Assembly (NCBI RefSeq): GCF_008386635.1 | Contig: NZ_VUOE01000004.1 | Coordinates: forward strand, 1-64,000 | DNA from: Maribacter flavus | Lineage (GTDB): Bacteria; Bacteroidota; Bacteroidia; Flavobacteriales; Flavobacteriaceae | Direction: 5' to 3' | Length of the DNA: 64,000 bases | In this document: positions 51,414 through 59,771 of the stretch, in pieces | How the letters are laid out: the number at the start of each line of letters is the position of its first letter | Position numbering within the stretch: the first letter of the stretch is position 1 | Position numbers and translations under genes: made by a program | Notes under the pieces: generated by a model | What the model saw: the letters and a program-made list of their open reading frames with translations, nothing else | Databases searched by the model: none | What the model was told of the DNA's origin: nothing

Positions 51414-52490
51414 TCAATTGGGTAAAAAAATGACTCCGCTCGAGGAATCCCGTTTGGCACCGGTCACCGTTTTGAGGACATTGATTTCCCTTTCCCACCT
51501 TAATACCCCCATGAACGCGAAAACCAGCGCTTCCTTGAATTCAATTATTTTTTTTTCCGGCACAACGACTTCTATATTTTTATTTAGTTTTTGCTTCAGT
51601 GTTTCAATGAGAAAGGTGTTCAGGGCACCTCCTCCGGTGATGAATAATTTTTGGGCTTGCTTTCCCGAATTCAAGGAAACTTGCTGGGCAATTTTTTCGC
51701 AAATGTGATGAACGGCGGTGTGTAAAAGGTTCTCTGTACTGTCCTTAGTGGCTTCTACAATAGGAACGACCTCCTCCAAAAACCATTCATATCCAATCGA
51801 TTTGGGGTGTGGCAATAAATAGTAATTAAGGTCATTGAGCTTTTTCAACATCTCTGGGTTGATGTTGCCCGATTTTGCCATGGTCCCGTTTTCATCATAA
51901 TTCAGTCCGATTTTTCTGGTGATGTGATTCAAGATCATATTCGCCAGGCCGATATCATAGGCAATCCTGCTACCTTTGGATTCAAAGGAGATGTTGCTGA
52001 TACCCCCAAGGTTGAGGCAAAAATCATATGCACTGAAAAGCAATCGGTCACCAATGGGAACCAGAGGCGCACCTTGTCCGCCCAAGGCGAGGTCGCTAAT
52101 TCTAAAGTCGCAGATTACTTGATGTCCGGAAGCATTGGCCAAATGCTGCCCCGATCCCAACTGGAAGGTGAGTCCAAGTTCCGGCCTATGATGCGAGGTA
52201 TGGCCGTGGCTTGCAATAAAATCGGTCTCCAGATTATTTTCAGCGATGAATTCCTTGGCCCTTGCCCCAAGCCAACTTCCGTACTCGTTGTGCAGTTGCA
52301 GCAATTTTTCGGCCGAAAGGTGAATGGCATCCTTGAGCTCGTTCTGCATTTCCGGTGTATAGGATATGCTTTTTGTTGCCTTGATCTCGAACTCCCATCG
52401 GTCCTTATGTTTCCAAAAATGGCAAAAGGCCAGGTCCAGACCGTCCAATGAGGTGCCGGACATCATACCGATGACTTTGTATTTATTCAT
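51414..52490 (-). CDS. anmK: Anhydro-N-acetylmuramic acid kinase
   Basis: AnmK phosphorylates and hydrolyses 1,6-anhydro-MurNAc released from cell-wall turnover to MurNAc-6-phosphate. The 358-residue protein has the N-terminal GMMSGTSLDGLDLA phosphate loop, the LNLGGISNIS block, YDIGLANMILNHITRK, and the ITGGGALNTFLIETL segment. It sits 7 bases after the NagZ-like gene on the minus strand, and belongs to the recycling group with AmpG, NagZ, NagB and MurQ. Its product is the substrate of MurQ, encoded at 59772-60581. Confidence 0.95.
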   Translation of the reverse strand: MNKYKVIGMMSGTSLDGLDLAFCHFWKHKDRWEFEIKATKSISYTPEMQNELKDAIHLSAEKLLQLHNEYGSWLGARAKEFIAENNLETDFIASHGHTSHHRPELGLTFQLGSGQHLANASGHQVICDFRISDLALGGQGAPLVPIGDRLLFSAYDFCLNLGGISNISFESKGSRIAYDIGLANMILNHITRKIGLNYDENGTMAKSGNINPEMLKKLNDLNYYLLPHPKSIGYEWFLEEVVPIVEATKDSTENLLHTAVHHICEKIAQQVSLNSGKQAQKLFITGGGALNTFLIETLKQKLNKNIEVVVPEKKIIEFKEALVFAFMGVLRWEREINVLKTVTGAKRDSSSGVIFLPN

Positions 52491-52497
52491 AGTTACG

Positions 52498-54060
52498 TTA
52501 CGTTAATGAAACAGGTAATTTTCCATGCGCCTTTATTTTTCCCAAGAAATGTTCCGTGGCCACATCCTGAAACTCGGTAAAATCTTGATAGACCAATACG
52601 GTTGCAACGGATTTTTTTACATCAAAAAGCTTTAGGGAATATGGATTTCCAAAATGGTACAGTACCACGTTCTTTTCCTCTAGCATTGCATTGATGAAAT
52701 CAATTTCTTCTTGAAAGAAACCAAATTGGTTCGCGGGCTTCACTTTGGGCGGGGTTACCAGTAAAAGAATATTTTTCTCTTGTTTGGTTTCCTGTTTGGC
52801 TTCCTCCAAAAAAGAAAGGATATCCTCCTTTGAAGCGTTTTCTTGGGAACGTTTTAGGGTAAGGGTACAAAAGTCTTTTTTCCTGAAAGATTTGATATCG
52901 GTTTCGGTGCCATGGTATAGCGTGATGCTTTCCGTTGCGATTTCCTTGTTTAACTTACTGCTATCCGAAAGTTCGCCGAATCCCTTCCAAAATGGATTTC
53001 CCATCGCCTTTACCTTGAGCTTCCATACGCGTTCAAAGGTTTCTTCAAGCTGTTTTGCAGTACTATTTATTGCGATGGTCTCAATGCCTTCCTTTACGTG
53101 TTCGGCAAAGCAAAGGATATCGTTTCCTGCATTGAAGGCGAGCCATTCCAGCTCACCGGGCACGGGATAGATTTTTGAAACGGCATGCATGTTCAGGGCA
53201 TCGGAGATGACAACGCCCTTAAAATGTAGTTCGCCCCGTAAAAAATCGGTACAGATTTCCCTCGAAATACTTGCGGGAGTATCCGAGCCATTTGCCAAAG
53301 CCGGCAAGGACAAATGGCCCACCATTACGGCATCCACGCCTTCTGATATTATTTTTTGAAACGGATATAGTTCATTTTCCAAAAGCTCCTTCTTCGATTT
53401 ATCAATGACCGGAATCCCCAAATGTGAATCTACGGAGGTATCCCCGTGTCCCGGAAAATGTTTGATGCTTGTCAATACGCCAACACTTTCCGTTCCTTTT
53501 ATGTAGGCCAATGCTTTTTGCGTTACTTGTTCCCGGTCATCTCCAAAAGACCGATACCCGATCACAGGGTTGTTGGGGTTGTTATTGATATCCACTACCG
53601 GGGAAAGGTTCCAATGGATTCCGGCCGCCAAACAGTCCTGGGCAATCTTTTTCCCTACTTCATAAATAAGTTCCTCGTTTCCGGTAAACGCCCCCAAAGT
53701 GATGGCGTAGGGATATTGAGGGGTATTTTCAACGCGCATCGCCAAGCCCCATTCCGCATCGATTGCAATAAAAAGGGGATATTTTGATGCTGACTGATAT
53801 CTTTTTATGAGGGATTTTAAGGTATCAAAACTTTGCTCGTTTCGTAAGACCTCCTTTTTACCCTCAAAATTGGTAGCTGCGCTGGCCCTTGAATGAAAAA
53901 AGCAGATTCCACCGACACCCTGATTCCTGATCAAATCTTCCAAGGCACGGATTTCTTCTTCCGTATCGTTGATAAACGCTGCGGGCATGAAAAATTGACC
54001 AATTTTTTCCACAGTACTTAAGGTGTTTTTGGCTTCGGTATAGTTAGGTAGCGACTTCAT
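52498..54060 (-). CDS. Glycoside hydrolase family 3, NagZ-like beta-N-acetylglucosaminidase
   Basis: The 520-residue protein has a GH3 (NagZ-like) barrel with RVENTPQYPYAIT, the KHFPGHGDTSVDSHLGIPV loop holding the catalytic His and Asp, and GVVISDALNM, where the Asp is the nucleophile. NagZ removes GlcNAc from muropeptides. It is longer than E. coli NagZ (about 340 residues), with a C-terminal extra domain of about 170 residues, as in other Bacteroidota. There is no signal peptide, fitting a cytoplasmic place. It lies one base from the AmpG-like gene and 7 from anmK. Confidence 0.9.
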   Translation of the reverse strand: MKSLPNYTEAKNTLSTVEKIGQFFMPAAFINDTEEEIRALEDLIRNQGVGGICFFHSRASAATNFEGKKEVLRNEQSFDTLKSLIKRYQSASKYPLFIAIDAEWGLAMRVENTPQYPYAITLGAFTGNEELIYEVGKKIAQDCLAAGIHWNLSPVVDINNNPNNPVIGYRSFGDDREQVTQKALAYIKGTESVGVLTSIKHFPGHGDTSVDSHLGIPVIDKSKKELLENELYPFQKIISEGVDAVMVGHLSLPALANGSDTPASISREICTDFLRGELHFKGVVISDALNMHAVSKIYPVPGELEWLAFNAGNDILCFAEHVKEGIETIAINSTAKQLEETFERVWKLKVKAMGNPFWKGFGELSDSSKLNKEIATESITLYHGTETDIKSFRKKDFCTLTLKRSQENASKEDILSFLEEAKQETKQEKNILLLVTPPKVKPANQFGFFQEEIDFINAMLEEKNVVLYHFGNPYSLKLFDVKKSVATVLVYQDFTEFQDVATEHFLGKIKAHGKLPVSLT

Positions 54061-54061
54061 A

Positions 54062-55327
54062 CTAGTTATCGGTTTTCTTACCGAATTCAGGTGGGTAGGT
54101 GATGTATTTTAATAATATCAAAGCAGGCAAGGCCGCGATAACGACCCAAATAAAGAATCCGTCGTACCCCAACCACTGTTGCATATATCCGCTGATCATC
54201 CCAGGAAGCATCATGCCGAGTGCCATAAATCCTGTGGCAATGGCATAGTGGCTTGTCTTGGACCTGCCTTCGGCTATATAAATAAGATACATGAGAAAAG
54301 CCGCAAAGCCGAAACCATACCCAAATTTCTCGAACATAACGGTGGCGGTTACTGGTATGACATGCGTGGTTTTGGTAATCGCCAAAAGGGCGTACAAAAT
54401 ATTCGGCAAGTTTAGGGAAAGCACCATGGGAAGCATCCATTTTTTGAGTCCGTCGCGGGAAATCAGGATACCGCCCAGAATACCCCCAATAGAAAGCATG
54501 ATAACACCTGCCGTACCAAAAATGGTCCCTATAAGTTCCGTGGAATAGCCCAGCCCTCCTTTTTCCTGACTGTCCAGCATGAACGGTGCCGCCATTTTTA
54601 CCAATTGCGATTCCCCTAGTCGGTACGTCAAAATGAACGCCAACGCGATTCCAATATTTTTCTTCTGAAAAAAGGATTTAAAAACTTCCAGGAAGCTTTT
54701 GGGTTTTTCGGTAACATTCGATGCTTCGGATTCATATTTTGGGGTCACAAAGAAATTGGAAATGGTGAGCAACAGCATGAGAACGGCCGCGGCGATCATG
54801 GTCATGCTCCAGGCCTTGGAATTGTCCCCGTATTTGTTTTCCAGAAATCCGGCCATAATAACGATCAGCCCTTCTCCTGTGACCATCGCCAATCGATAAA
54901 AGGTACTTCGCATACCCACGAAGAAGGATTGCTTTTTTTCCGTTAGTCCCAGCATATAATACCCATCCGAAGCGATGTCGTTTGTGGCCGATGCAAAGGC
55001 CGCCATCCAAAAACAGGCGAGGGTTGTTATAAAAAACATATTGGTGGGGATGCTCAATCCTACGCCCAATAAGGCAATTGCGATGAGCAGCTGCATGGCC
55101 AAAAACCACTTTCGCTTGGTACTTTTGAGGTCTACCAAGGGACTCCAAAGGGGTTTTATTACCCAAGGTAAGTACAGCCAACTGGTATACAGTCCAATGT
55201 CCGAATTGCTGACGCCCAACTGCTTGTACATGATGACCGAAACGGTCACCACCAACACATAGGGCAGGCCTTGCGTGAAATATAAAATGGGCACCCAGCC
55301 CCATGCGCCCTTATCTTTTTCTGCCAT
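54062..55327 (-). CDS. AmpG-like muropeptide permease (MFS)
   Basis: The 421-residue protein has about 12 membrane helices and an AmpG-like N-terminus (WVPILYFTQGLPYVLVVTVSVIMYKQLGVSNSDIGLYTSWLYLPWVIKPLWSPLVDL). AmpG proteins import GlcNAc-anhydroMurNAc peptides. The start overlaps digH by 17 bases, and its stop is one base before the GH3 gene. The tight packing with NagZ and AnmK homologues supports anhydro-muropeptides as substrate. The specificity itself cannot be read from sequence. Confidence 0.87.
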   Translation of the reverse strand: MAEKDKGAWGWVPILYFTQGLPYVLVVTVSVIMYKQLGVSNSDIGLYTSWLYLPWVIKPLWSPLVDLKSTKRKWFLAMQLLIAIALLGVGLSIPTNMFFITTLACFWMAAFASATNDIASDGYYMLGLTEKKQSFFVGMRSTFYRLAMVTGEGLIVIMAGFLENKYGDNSKAWSMTMIAAAVLMLLLTISNFFVTPKYESEASNVTEKPKSFLEVFKSFFQKKNIGIALAFILTYRLGESQLVKMAAPFMLDSQEKGGLGYSTELIGTIFGTAGVIMLSIGGILGGILISRDGLKKWMLPMVLSLNLPNILYALLAITKTTHVIPVTATVMFEKFGYGFGFAAFLMYLIYIAEGRSKTSHYAIATGFMALGMMLPGMISGYMQQWLGYDGFFIWVVIAALPALILLKYITYPPEFGKKTDN

Positions 55328-56843
55328 ACCCTGATATTTGTTTTAAATGTATGATTGTTGGTTGGGATTCCCGCCCATATCGGTCCAAAAAAGTAACCGC
55401 AATTCGCTTTCCTTTGAGAACCGACTTTGGTATTTGGACCTGATTTGATTCCGCCTCAATAAAAATCTTGTCAAGAAGTTTCTTGGCTTTTAATTCCGAT
55501 GCCGTTCTTTTTCCCGATTTATATACAAGTGCATATTGAATTGCATCATTGTGCGCTATGGTCAATGTCAAAAAATCATCCGATTGTACCTTGCCGATAA
55601 TGTCAATGTTTTCCGAAGGTTGTTTTTGCCCACCACTAATTTCTGGTGTAAGGGCCGGCCATTTGTAATACTTTTTTTTCAAATAGGAAACCACGTCCGG
55701 GTTATTATCCATTAGGGATTTTGCACTGAACAAAATATTGCCTGATATCTCCGGGGTCTGCCTCGCCAATTTGAACTGGTTGGGCAATTCCTTTTTTTTC
55801 TCCCAGGCTTGGTCACTATTATTTCGGACTTTATAAGCCCCATTCCCAATATATACTTGAGTATTCGCACTGTTCTTGGCCCACCAATCAACCAAGGTTT
55901 TATGGGAGGCCACAGAAAGGTCCAAACTCCAATAGATTTGCGGGGCTATGTAATCCAACCAGCCATTTTCCATCCATAGGAGCGGGTCGGCATAGAGGTT
56001 TTCATAGGTGGTCTGGCCCGCTTGTGTTTCGGAACCCCGTGGGTCTGTAGACTTATTTTTCCATACCCCAAACGGACTCACCCCAAAGGAAACCCATGGT
56101 TTTATTTCCTTGATCGTTGTGTAGCTTTTTTTAATAAGGCTGTCCACATTGCTTCTTCGCCAGTCTTCCAAAGACTGATTGGGTAAAGAGCAGTTGTAAT
56201 ACGTGATGCTATCGTTGAACACTTCGTCCTTGATGGTGTAGGGGTAAAAATAGTCGTCAAAATGTACCCCGTCAATAGCATACGAACTGGTCAATTCTTT
56301 TATTATAGAGACAAATTTTTCCTGTACTTGGGGCAATCCGGGATTGTAGTAATATTTGGTTCCGTATTTGACCATCCAATCAGGATTCGTATTATAATCG
56401 TGTTCAGGGCTTAGGATATCGGTATTCAAATCGAAGGTAGCCCGATACGGATTCAACCAAGCGTGGAATTCCAATCCACGGACATGCGCCTGTTCGATCA
56501 TCCAAGGTAAGGGGTCTTCTTTCCACTTGAGGTTTTCCCCTTCCGTTCCGGTCAGAAATCTGGACCAAGGAGCATATTCCGAAGCGTAGAAAGCATCCCC
56601 GGCGGCACGGACTTGCACTATAACGGCATTGTAGTTGAGGTTTTGATAAAAATCCAGAATTTTTAGAAAATCCTCCTTTTGTTTTTCGAGCGTATCCAAG
56701 CCATTTTTAGGCCAGTCAATGTTCACCACCGTGGCTACCCAAACCCCTCTAAATTCCTTTTTTGGTTGTGGGATATTGGAGGTGAGGACACCGCATGAGC
56801 TGGTAAGTGTCAGAAGGAAAACAACAAATAGCTTTTTGGGCAT
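55311..56843 (-). CDS. Glycosyl hydrolase-like lipoprotein, DigH/YngK family
   Basis: The 510-residue lipoprotein (lipobox TSSC, Cys17) has the GHL10-type barrel: EFRGVWVATVVNIDWPKNGLDT, NLNYNAVIVQVRAAGDAFYAS, GLEFHAWLNPYRA and DGVHFDDYFYPYT, where the Asp/Asp pair is a good candidate active site. The family includes E. coli DigH, which cleaves denuded glycan strands of peptidoglycan. A C-terminal domain of about 110 residues follows. Its 3' end overlaps the AmpG-like gene by 17 bases, so the two are co-expressed. It likely feeds muropeptides to the importer. Confidence 0.9.
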   Translation of the reverse strand: MPKKLFVVFLLTLTSSCGVLTSNIPQPKKEFRGVWVATVVNIDWPKNGLDTLEKQKEDFLKILDFYQNLNYNAVIVQVRAAGDAFYASEYAPWSRFLTGTEGENLKWKEDPLPWMIEQAHVRGLEFHAWLNPYRATFDLNTDILSPEHDYNTNPDWMVKYGTKYYYNPGLPQVQEKFVSIIKELTSSYAIDGVHFDDYFYPYTIKDEVFNDSITYYNCSLPNQSLEDWRRSNVDSLIKKSYTTIKEIKPWVSFGVSPFGVWKNKSTDPRGSETQAGQTTYENLYADPLLWMENGWLDYIAPQIYWSLDLSVASHKTLVDWWAKNSANTQVYIGNGAYKVRNNSDQAWEKKKELPNQFKLARQTPEISGNILFSAKSLMDNNPDVVSYLKKKYYKWPALTPEISGGQKQPSENIDIIGKVQSDDFLTLTIAHNDAIQYALVYKSGKRTASELKAKKLLDKIFIEAESNQVQIPKSVLKGKRIAVTFLDRYGRESQPTIIHLKQISGYGRKR

Positions 56844-56852
56844 GGGAAAATT

Positions 56853-56883
56853 AAAAAGGGCCTATCGAAAATAGGCCCTTTTT
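56853..56883 (-). terminator. Strong terminator after nagB
   Basis: A 13-base perfect stem (AAAAAGGGCCTAT with its complement, 56853-56865 and 56871-56883) surrounds a 5-base loop, with A and T runs on each side. Read on the minus strand it follows nagB directly, so nagB transcription ends before the digH operon. It could also act in the other direction. Confidence 0.9.
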
Positions 56884-56891
56884 TAAGAGTA

Positions 56892-58817
56892 TTAAAATTT
56901 ATGTCTCACAAAAGCTTCCATGGCTGCATAGGAGGACATGCCCAAAGCCTTGTACTTGTTGGCGGTATCTCTATTTCGTTCTTCGGCACGCATCCAGAAT
57001 TCGCGGGAGTCGTCCCCTTGGAACATCACCCCATCCTTTTGGGACTGGTGGCAAAATATCGCATTTCGTTTTTTGAGGACCTGTCCCGGACTCATAGGAA
57101 CGCACATTTCTATTTCGTTGATGTCCCATTCGTGCCAAGCGCCCCTGTACAGCCACAACCAACAGTCTTTTATGAAAGGTTCCGGTTTTAGTCGTTTTAA
57201 GGCTTCTAAAACGGCGTCCAGACAGACTTTGTGGGTGCCATGAGGGTCTGCCAAGTCCCCGGCAGCATATATTTGATGCGGTTTAATCTGGCTTATGATA
57301 TCTACCATTAAGTCTATATCCTCTTTAGAAAGATTGTTCTTTTTAATCGTTCCGGTTTCGTAGAAAGGCAGGTCCAAGAAATGGACGTTGGCATCCTTTA
57401 GGCCCATGTATCGGGTGGCGGCATAGGATTCGGACCGCCTGATATCTCCTTTCAACCTACGTAATTCCGGGGAATCGATTTGGCTATCCCGTTTGTTGTT
57501 GATTGAGTTGATGATTTTCTGAACTTTTTCAGAGGGGTTCAAGTTCATGGCGATTTCCGCGAATTTGCGGGCATCTGTATCGGATACGGCAATGTTTCCG
57601 GATGTTTGGTAGACTACATGCACTTCGTGGCCTTGTTCCACCAATCTATCGAAAGTTCCCCCCATGGAAATGACGTCATCGTCTGGATGCGGGCTAAAAA
57701 TAATGACCCGTTTTTTGGCAGGTTCCGCCCGTTCCGGTCTGTAAGTGTCGTCCGCATTCGGTTTTCCGCCGGGCCATCCCGTGATGGTATGTTGTAGTTT
57801 GTTGAAGATCTGTATGTTGAGGTCATACGAATCCTCAATGGCGAGTAGATCGGCCATGCCGTTGTCGTTGTAATCCTTATCGGTGAGACTCAGAACGGTC
57901 TTGCCTGTCTCTTCGCAAAGCCAGATGATGGCCTTGGCCTTGAGTTCTTCCGTCCACTCGCAGGCATCTACCAGCCACGGGGTTTTGTTTTTTGTCAATT
58001 CCGAGGCTGCACCGGTATCCAGGATAAAGGTGCAGTTGGGATGGTTTTGTAGGTAGGTTGCCGGCACCTGCGAGGAAATTTCCCCTTCAATGGTTTTTTT
58101 GATGATTTCAGCCTTGTTTTCGCCCCAGCCCAAAAGCACGATCCGTTTGGCCTTGCGAACTGTGGCGATACCCATGGTGATGGCCTTCCTGGGAACGTTG
58201 GTTATTCCAAGAAACGCTGGTGCGGCGTCCACACGCGTGATGTGGTCCAAGGTGATCACCCTTGTCCCGGAATTATAATGGGAACCGGGTTCGTTGAAAC
58301 CAATGTGTCCCGTTCTACCGATACCCAATAACTGAAAATCGAGTCCGCCGTAGTCCTTTATTTTCCGTTCGTAACCCAAACAATAGGCTACCGTATTCTC
58401 AGGGGCTACGGTACCGTCCGGAATGTGCACGTTTTCTGGGTCAATGTCGATATGGTTGAAGAGATGTTCGTGCATGAAGTAGTGATAGCTCTGAATATTG
58501 CTTTTTTCCATGGGCAAATATTCGTCCAAATTGAAGGTGACTACATTTTGGAAGCTAAGACCTTCCTCTTTGTGCATTCGTACCAGTTCAGAATACACAC
58601 GAATAGGAGAGGAGCCAGTGGCCAGCCCCAAAACACATGTTCTTCCCTGATTTTGTTTTTTTCGGATGAGTTCCGCAATCTCTTCCGCTACGCGAATGGA
58701 CGCTTCATTGGAATCCGAAAAAATTACGTTGTGGATTTTTTCAAATCGGGTTTCCTCAAATTGTCCAATGGGTTGGTGGCTTATGTCCCTCTTTTTTTTG
58801 ACCATGGTGGTTTTCAT
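56892..58817 (-). CDS. nagB: Glucosamine-6-phosphate deaminase fused to a PIG-L deacetylase domain
   Basis: The 641-residue protein joins NagB to a PIG-L/LmbE metal-dependent deacetylase. Residues about 25-290 are NagB, with NLDEY (Asp98) and the GRTGHIGFNEPG loop (His171, Glu176). The PIG-L domain spans about 370-600, with its zinc block HPDDD at 377-381 and the third ligand motif PHGTH. NagB turns GlcN6P into F6P and ammonia. A PIG-L enzyme would remove an acetyl group from GlcNAc-type sugars. No nagA is in the window, so the fusion may deacetylate GlcNAc-6P; this is inference. It has its own promoter and terminator. Confidence 0.92.
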   Translation of the reverse strand: MKTTMVKKKRDISHQPIGQFEETRFEKIHNVIFSDSNEASIRVAEEIAELIRKKQNQGRTCVLGLATGSSPIRVYSELVRMHKEEGLSFQNVVTFNLDEYLPMEKSNIQSYHYFMHEHLFNHIDIDPENVHIPDGTVAPENTVAYCLGYERKIKDYGGLDFQLLGIGRTGHIGFNEPGSHYNSGTRVITLDHITRVDAAPAFLGITNVPRKAITMGIATVRKAKRIVLLGWGENKAEIIKKTIEGEISSQVPATYLQNHPNCTFILDTGAASELTKNKTPWLVDACEWTEELKAKAIIWLCEETGKTVLSLTDKDYNDNGMADLLAIEDSYDLNIQIFNKLQHTITGWPGGKPNADDTYRPERAEPAKKRVIIFSPHPDDDVISMGGTFDRLVEQGHEVHVVYQTSGNIAVSDTDARKFAEIAMNLNPSEKVQKIINSINNKRDSQIDSPELRRLKGDIRRSESYAATRYMGLKDANVHFLDLPFYETGTIKKNNLSKEDIDLMVDIISQIKPHQIYAAGDLADPHGTHKVCLDAVLEALKRLKPEPFIKDCWLWLYRGAWHEWDINEIEMCVPMSPGQVLKKRNAIFCHQSQKDGVMFQGDDSREFWMRAEERNRDTANKYKALGMSSYAAMEAFVRHKF

Positions 58818-58849
58818 AGAAAATTGGAATTATACTTTTTAAATTCATG

Positions 58850-58857
58850 CAAATATA
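58850..58857 (-). promoter_or_regulatory. -7 box of nagB
   Basis: The minus strand reads TATATTTG (TAnnTTTG), 32 bases before the nagB start. The paired repeats at 58875-58914 lie just upstream of it. Confidence 0.55.
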
Positions 58858-58874
58858 GGCAATAAAAATATATT

Positions 58875-58914
58875 TTGCTGTTTTTTGCAATTTTAAATTG
58901 CTGTTTTTTGCAAT
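58875..58914. promoter_or_regulatory. Paired operator-like repeats between nagB and deoR
   Basis: TTGCTGTTTTTTGCAAT occurs exactly at 58875-58891 and 58898-58914, a period of 23 bases (about two DNA turns). Each copy contains the dyad TTGC...GCAA. The pair lies 18-57 bases upstream of the nagB -7 box and about 65 bases upstream of the deoR -7 box. It is the best candidate binding site for the adjacent DeoR-type regulator. Confidence 0.6.
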
Positions 58915-58978
58915 AATTAAGATTAAATTAATATTTTAGATACTATAACGGAATAAAACGGCATGTTTAAATTTTAGT

Positions 58979-58986
58979 TATCTTTG
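58979..58986 (+). promoter_or_regulatory. -7 box of the deoR-murQ unit
   Basis: TATCTTTG (TAnnTTTG) lies 27 bases before the regulator start at 59014. A matching -33 box is not clear. Confidence 0.55.
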
Positions 58987-59013
58987 CCCCAATTTCTATT
59001 TATTTGAATACCT

Positions 59014-59763
59014 ATGTTAAAGGAAGAACGCCAACAAATCCTATTGAACGAAGTAGAATTGCACAATAGGATTCTATTGACGGATATAGCAGAAAGCTTG
59101 GATGTTTCCATTGATACCATCCGTAGGGACGTTAAGGAACTGGATGCCGAGAACAAATTGAAGAAGGTTCATGGTGGTGCCATTTCCTTGGGTTTTACCA
59201 ATAGTAATAGCAGGAATACAAACATCTATGCTCTGGAGGAAAAAGTAATCATCGCCCAAAAAGCCGTTACTTTGTTAAAGGACGGTGCTGTCATTTTTAT
59301 CGATGGGGGTACCACTTGTATGGAGTTGGTACGGCTCATTCCGGATAATTTGAATTTGACCTGTTTTACCATCAGTCTACCGGTAGCCATGGAACTGTCC
59401 CACAAACCAAATGTAACGGTCATTTCCATTGGGGGACAGATTTCCAAGGAGGCCCAAATATCCATCGGTGCGAACGCCATTCATAATCTTTCTGAAATTA
59501 GGGTCGACTATAGCTTTATAGGTACTGGATATGTGGATGCCGTGTATGGGCTTACGGAGTTTGATTGGGATATCGTACAAGTAAAAAAGGCGGTCATAAA
59601 GGCGGCAAAAAAAACGGTTTTATTGTCCATTTCGGAAAAGCTAAATTCGCAGCATCGGTATAAAACCTGTGATATCAATACCATTAATACCATGATAACG
59701 GAGTTGGAACCGTCCGACCGAATGTTGGAGGTCTTCCGCAACTGTGACATACGCATCTTATAA
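59014..59763 (+). CDS. DeoR/GlpR family transcriptional regulator
   Basis: The 249-residue protein has an N-terminal DeoR helix-turn-helix (LKEERQQILLNEVELHNRILLTDIAESLDVSIDTIRRDVKELDAENKLKKVHGGAI) and a C-terminal sugar-phosphate-sensing domain (GAVIFIDGGTTCMELVRLI, FIGTGYVDAVYGLTEFDWDIVQVKKAVIKAAKKTVLL). These regulators usually repress sugar genes until a phosphorylated sugar binds. It is 8 bases from murQ and divergent from nagB. Its effector is probably an amino-sugar phosphate such as MurNAc-6P, GlcNAc-6P or GlcN6P; this is inference from context. Confidence 0.9.
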   Translation: MLKEERQQILLNEVELHNRILLTDIAESLDVSIDTIRRDVKELDAENKLKKVHGGAISLGFTNSNSRNTNIYALEEKVIIAQKAVTLLKDGAVIFIDGGTTCMELVRLIPDNLNLTCFTISLPVAMELSHKPNVTVISIGGQISKEAQISIGANAIHNLSEIRVDYSFIGTGYVDAVYGLTEFDWDIVQVKKAVIKAAKKTVLLSISEKLNSQHRYKTCDINTINTMITELEPSDRMLEVFRNCDIRIL

Positions 59764-59771
59764 GAAACTTT

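Noticed and set aside
51924-52451. 175-codon plus-strand frame opposite anmK
   Set aside because: Antisense to a well-supported kinase gene and without any domain signs.
54732-55304. 190-codon minus-strand frame in another frame of the AmpG-like gene
   Set aside because: Overlaps a strong transporter gene on the same strand in another frame, with His- and Arg-rich low-quality composition.
58425-58865. 146-codon plus-strand frame opposite the NagB start
   Set aside because: Antisense to the NagB N-terminus and covers its promoter; no family signs.
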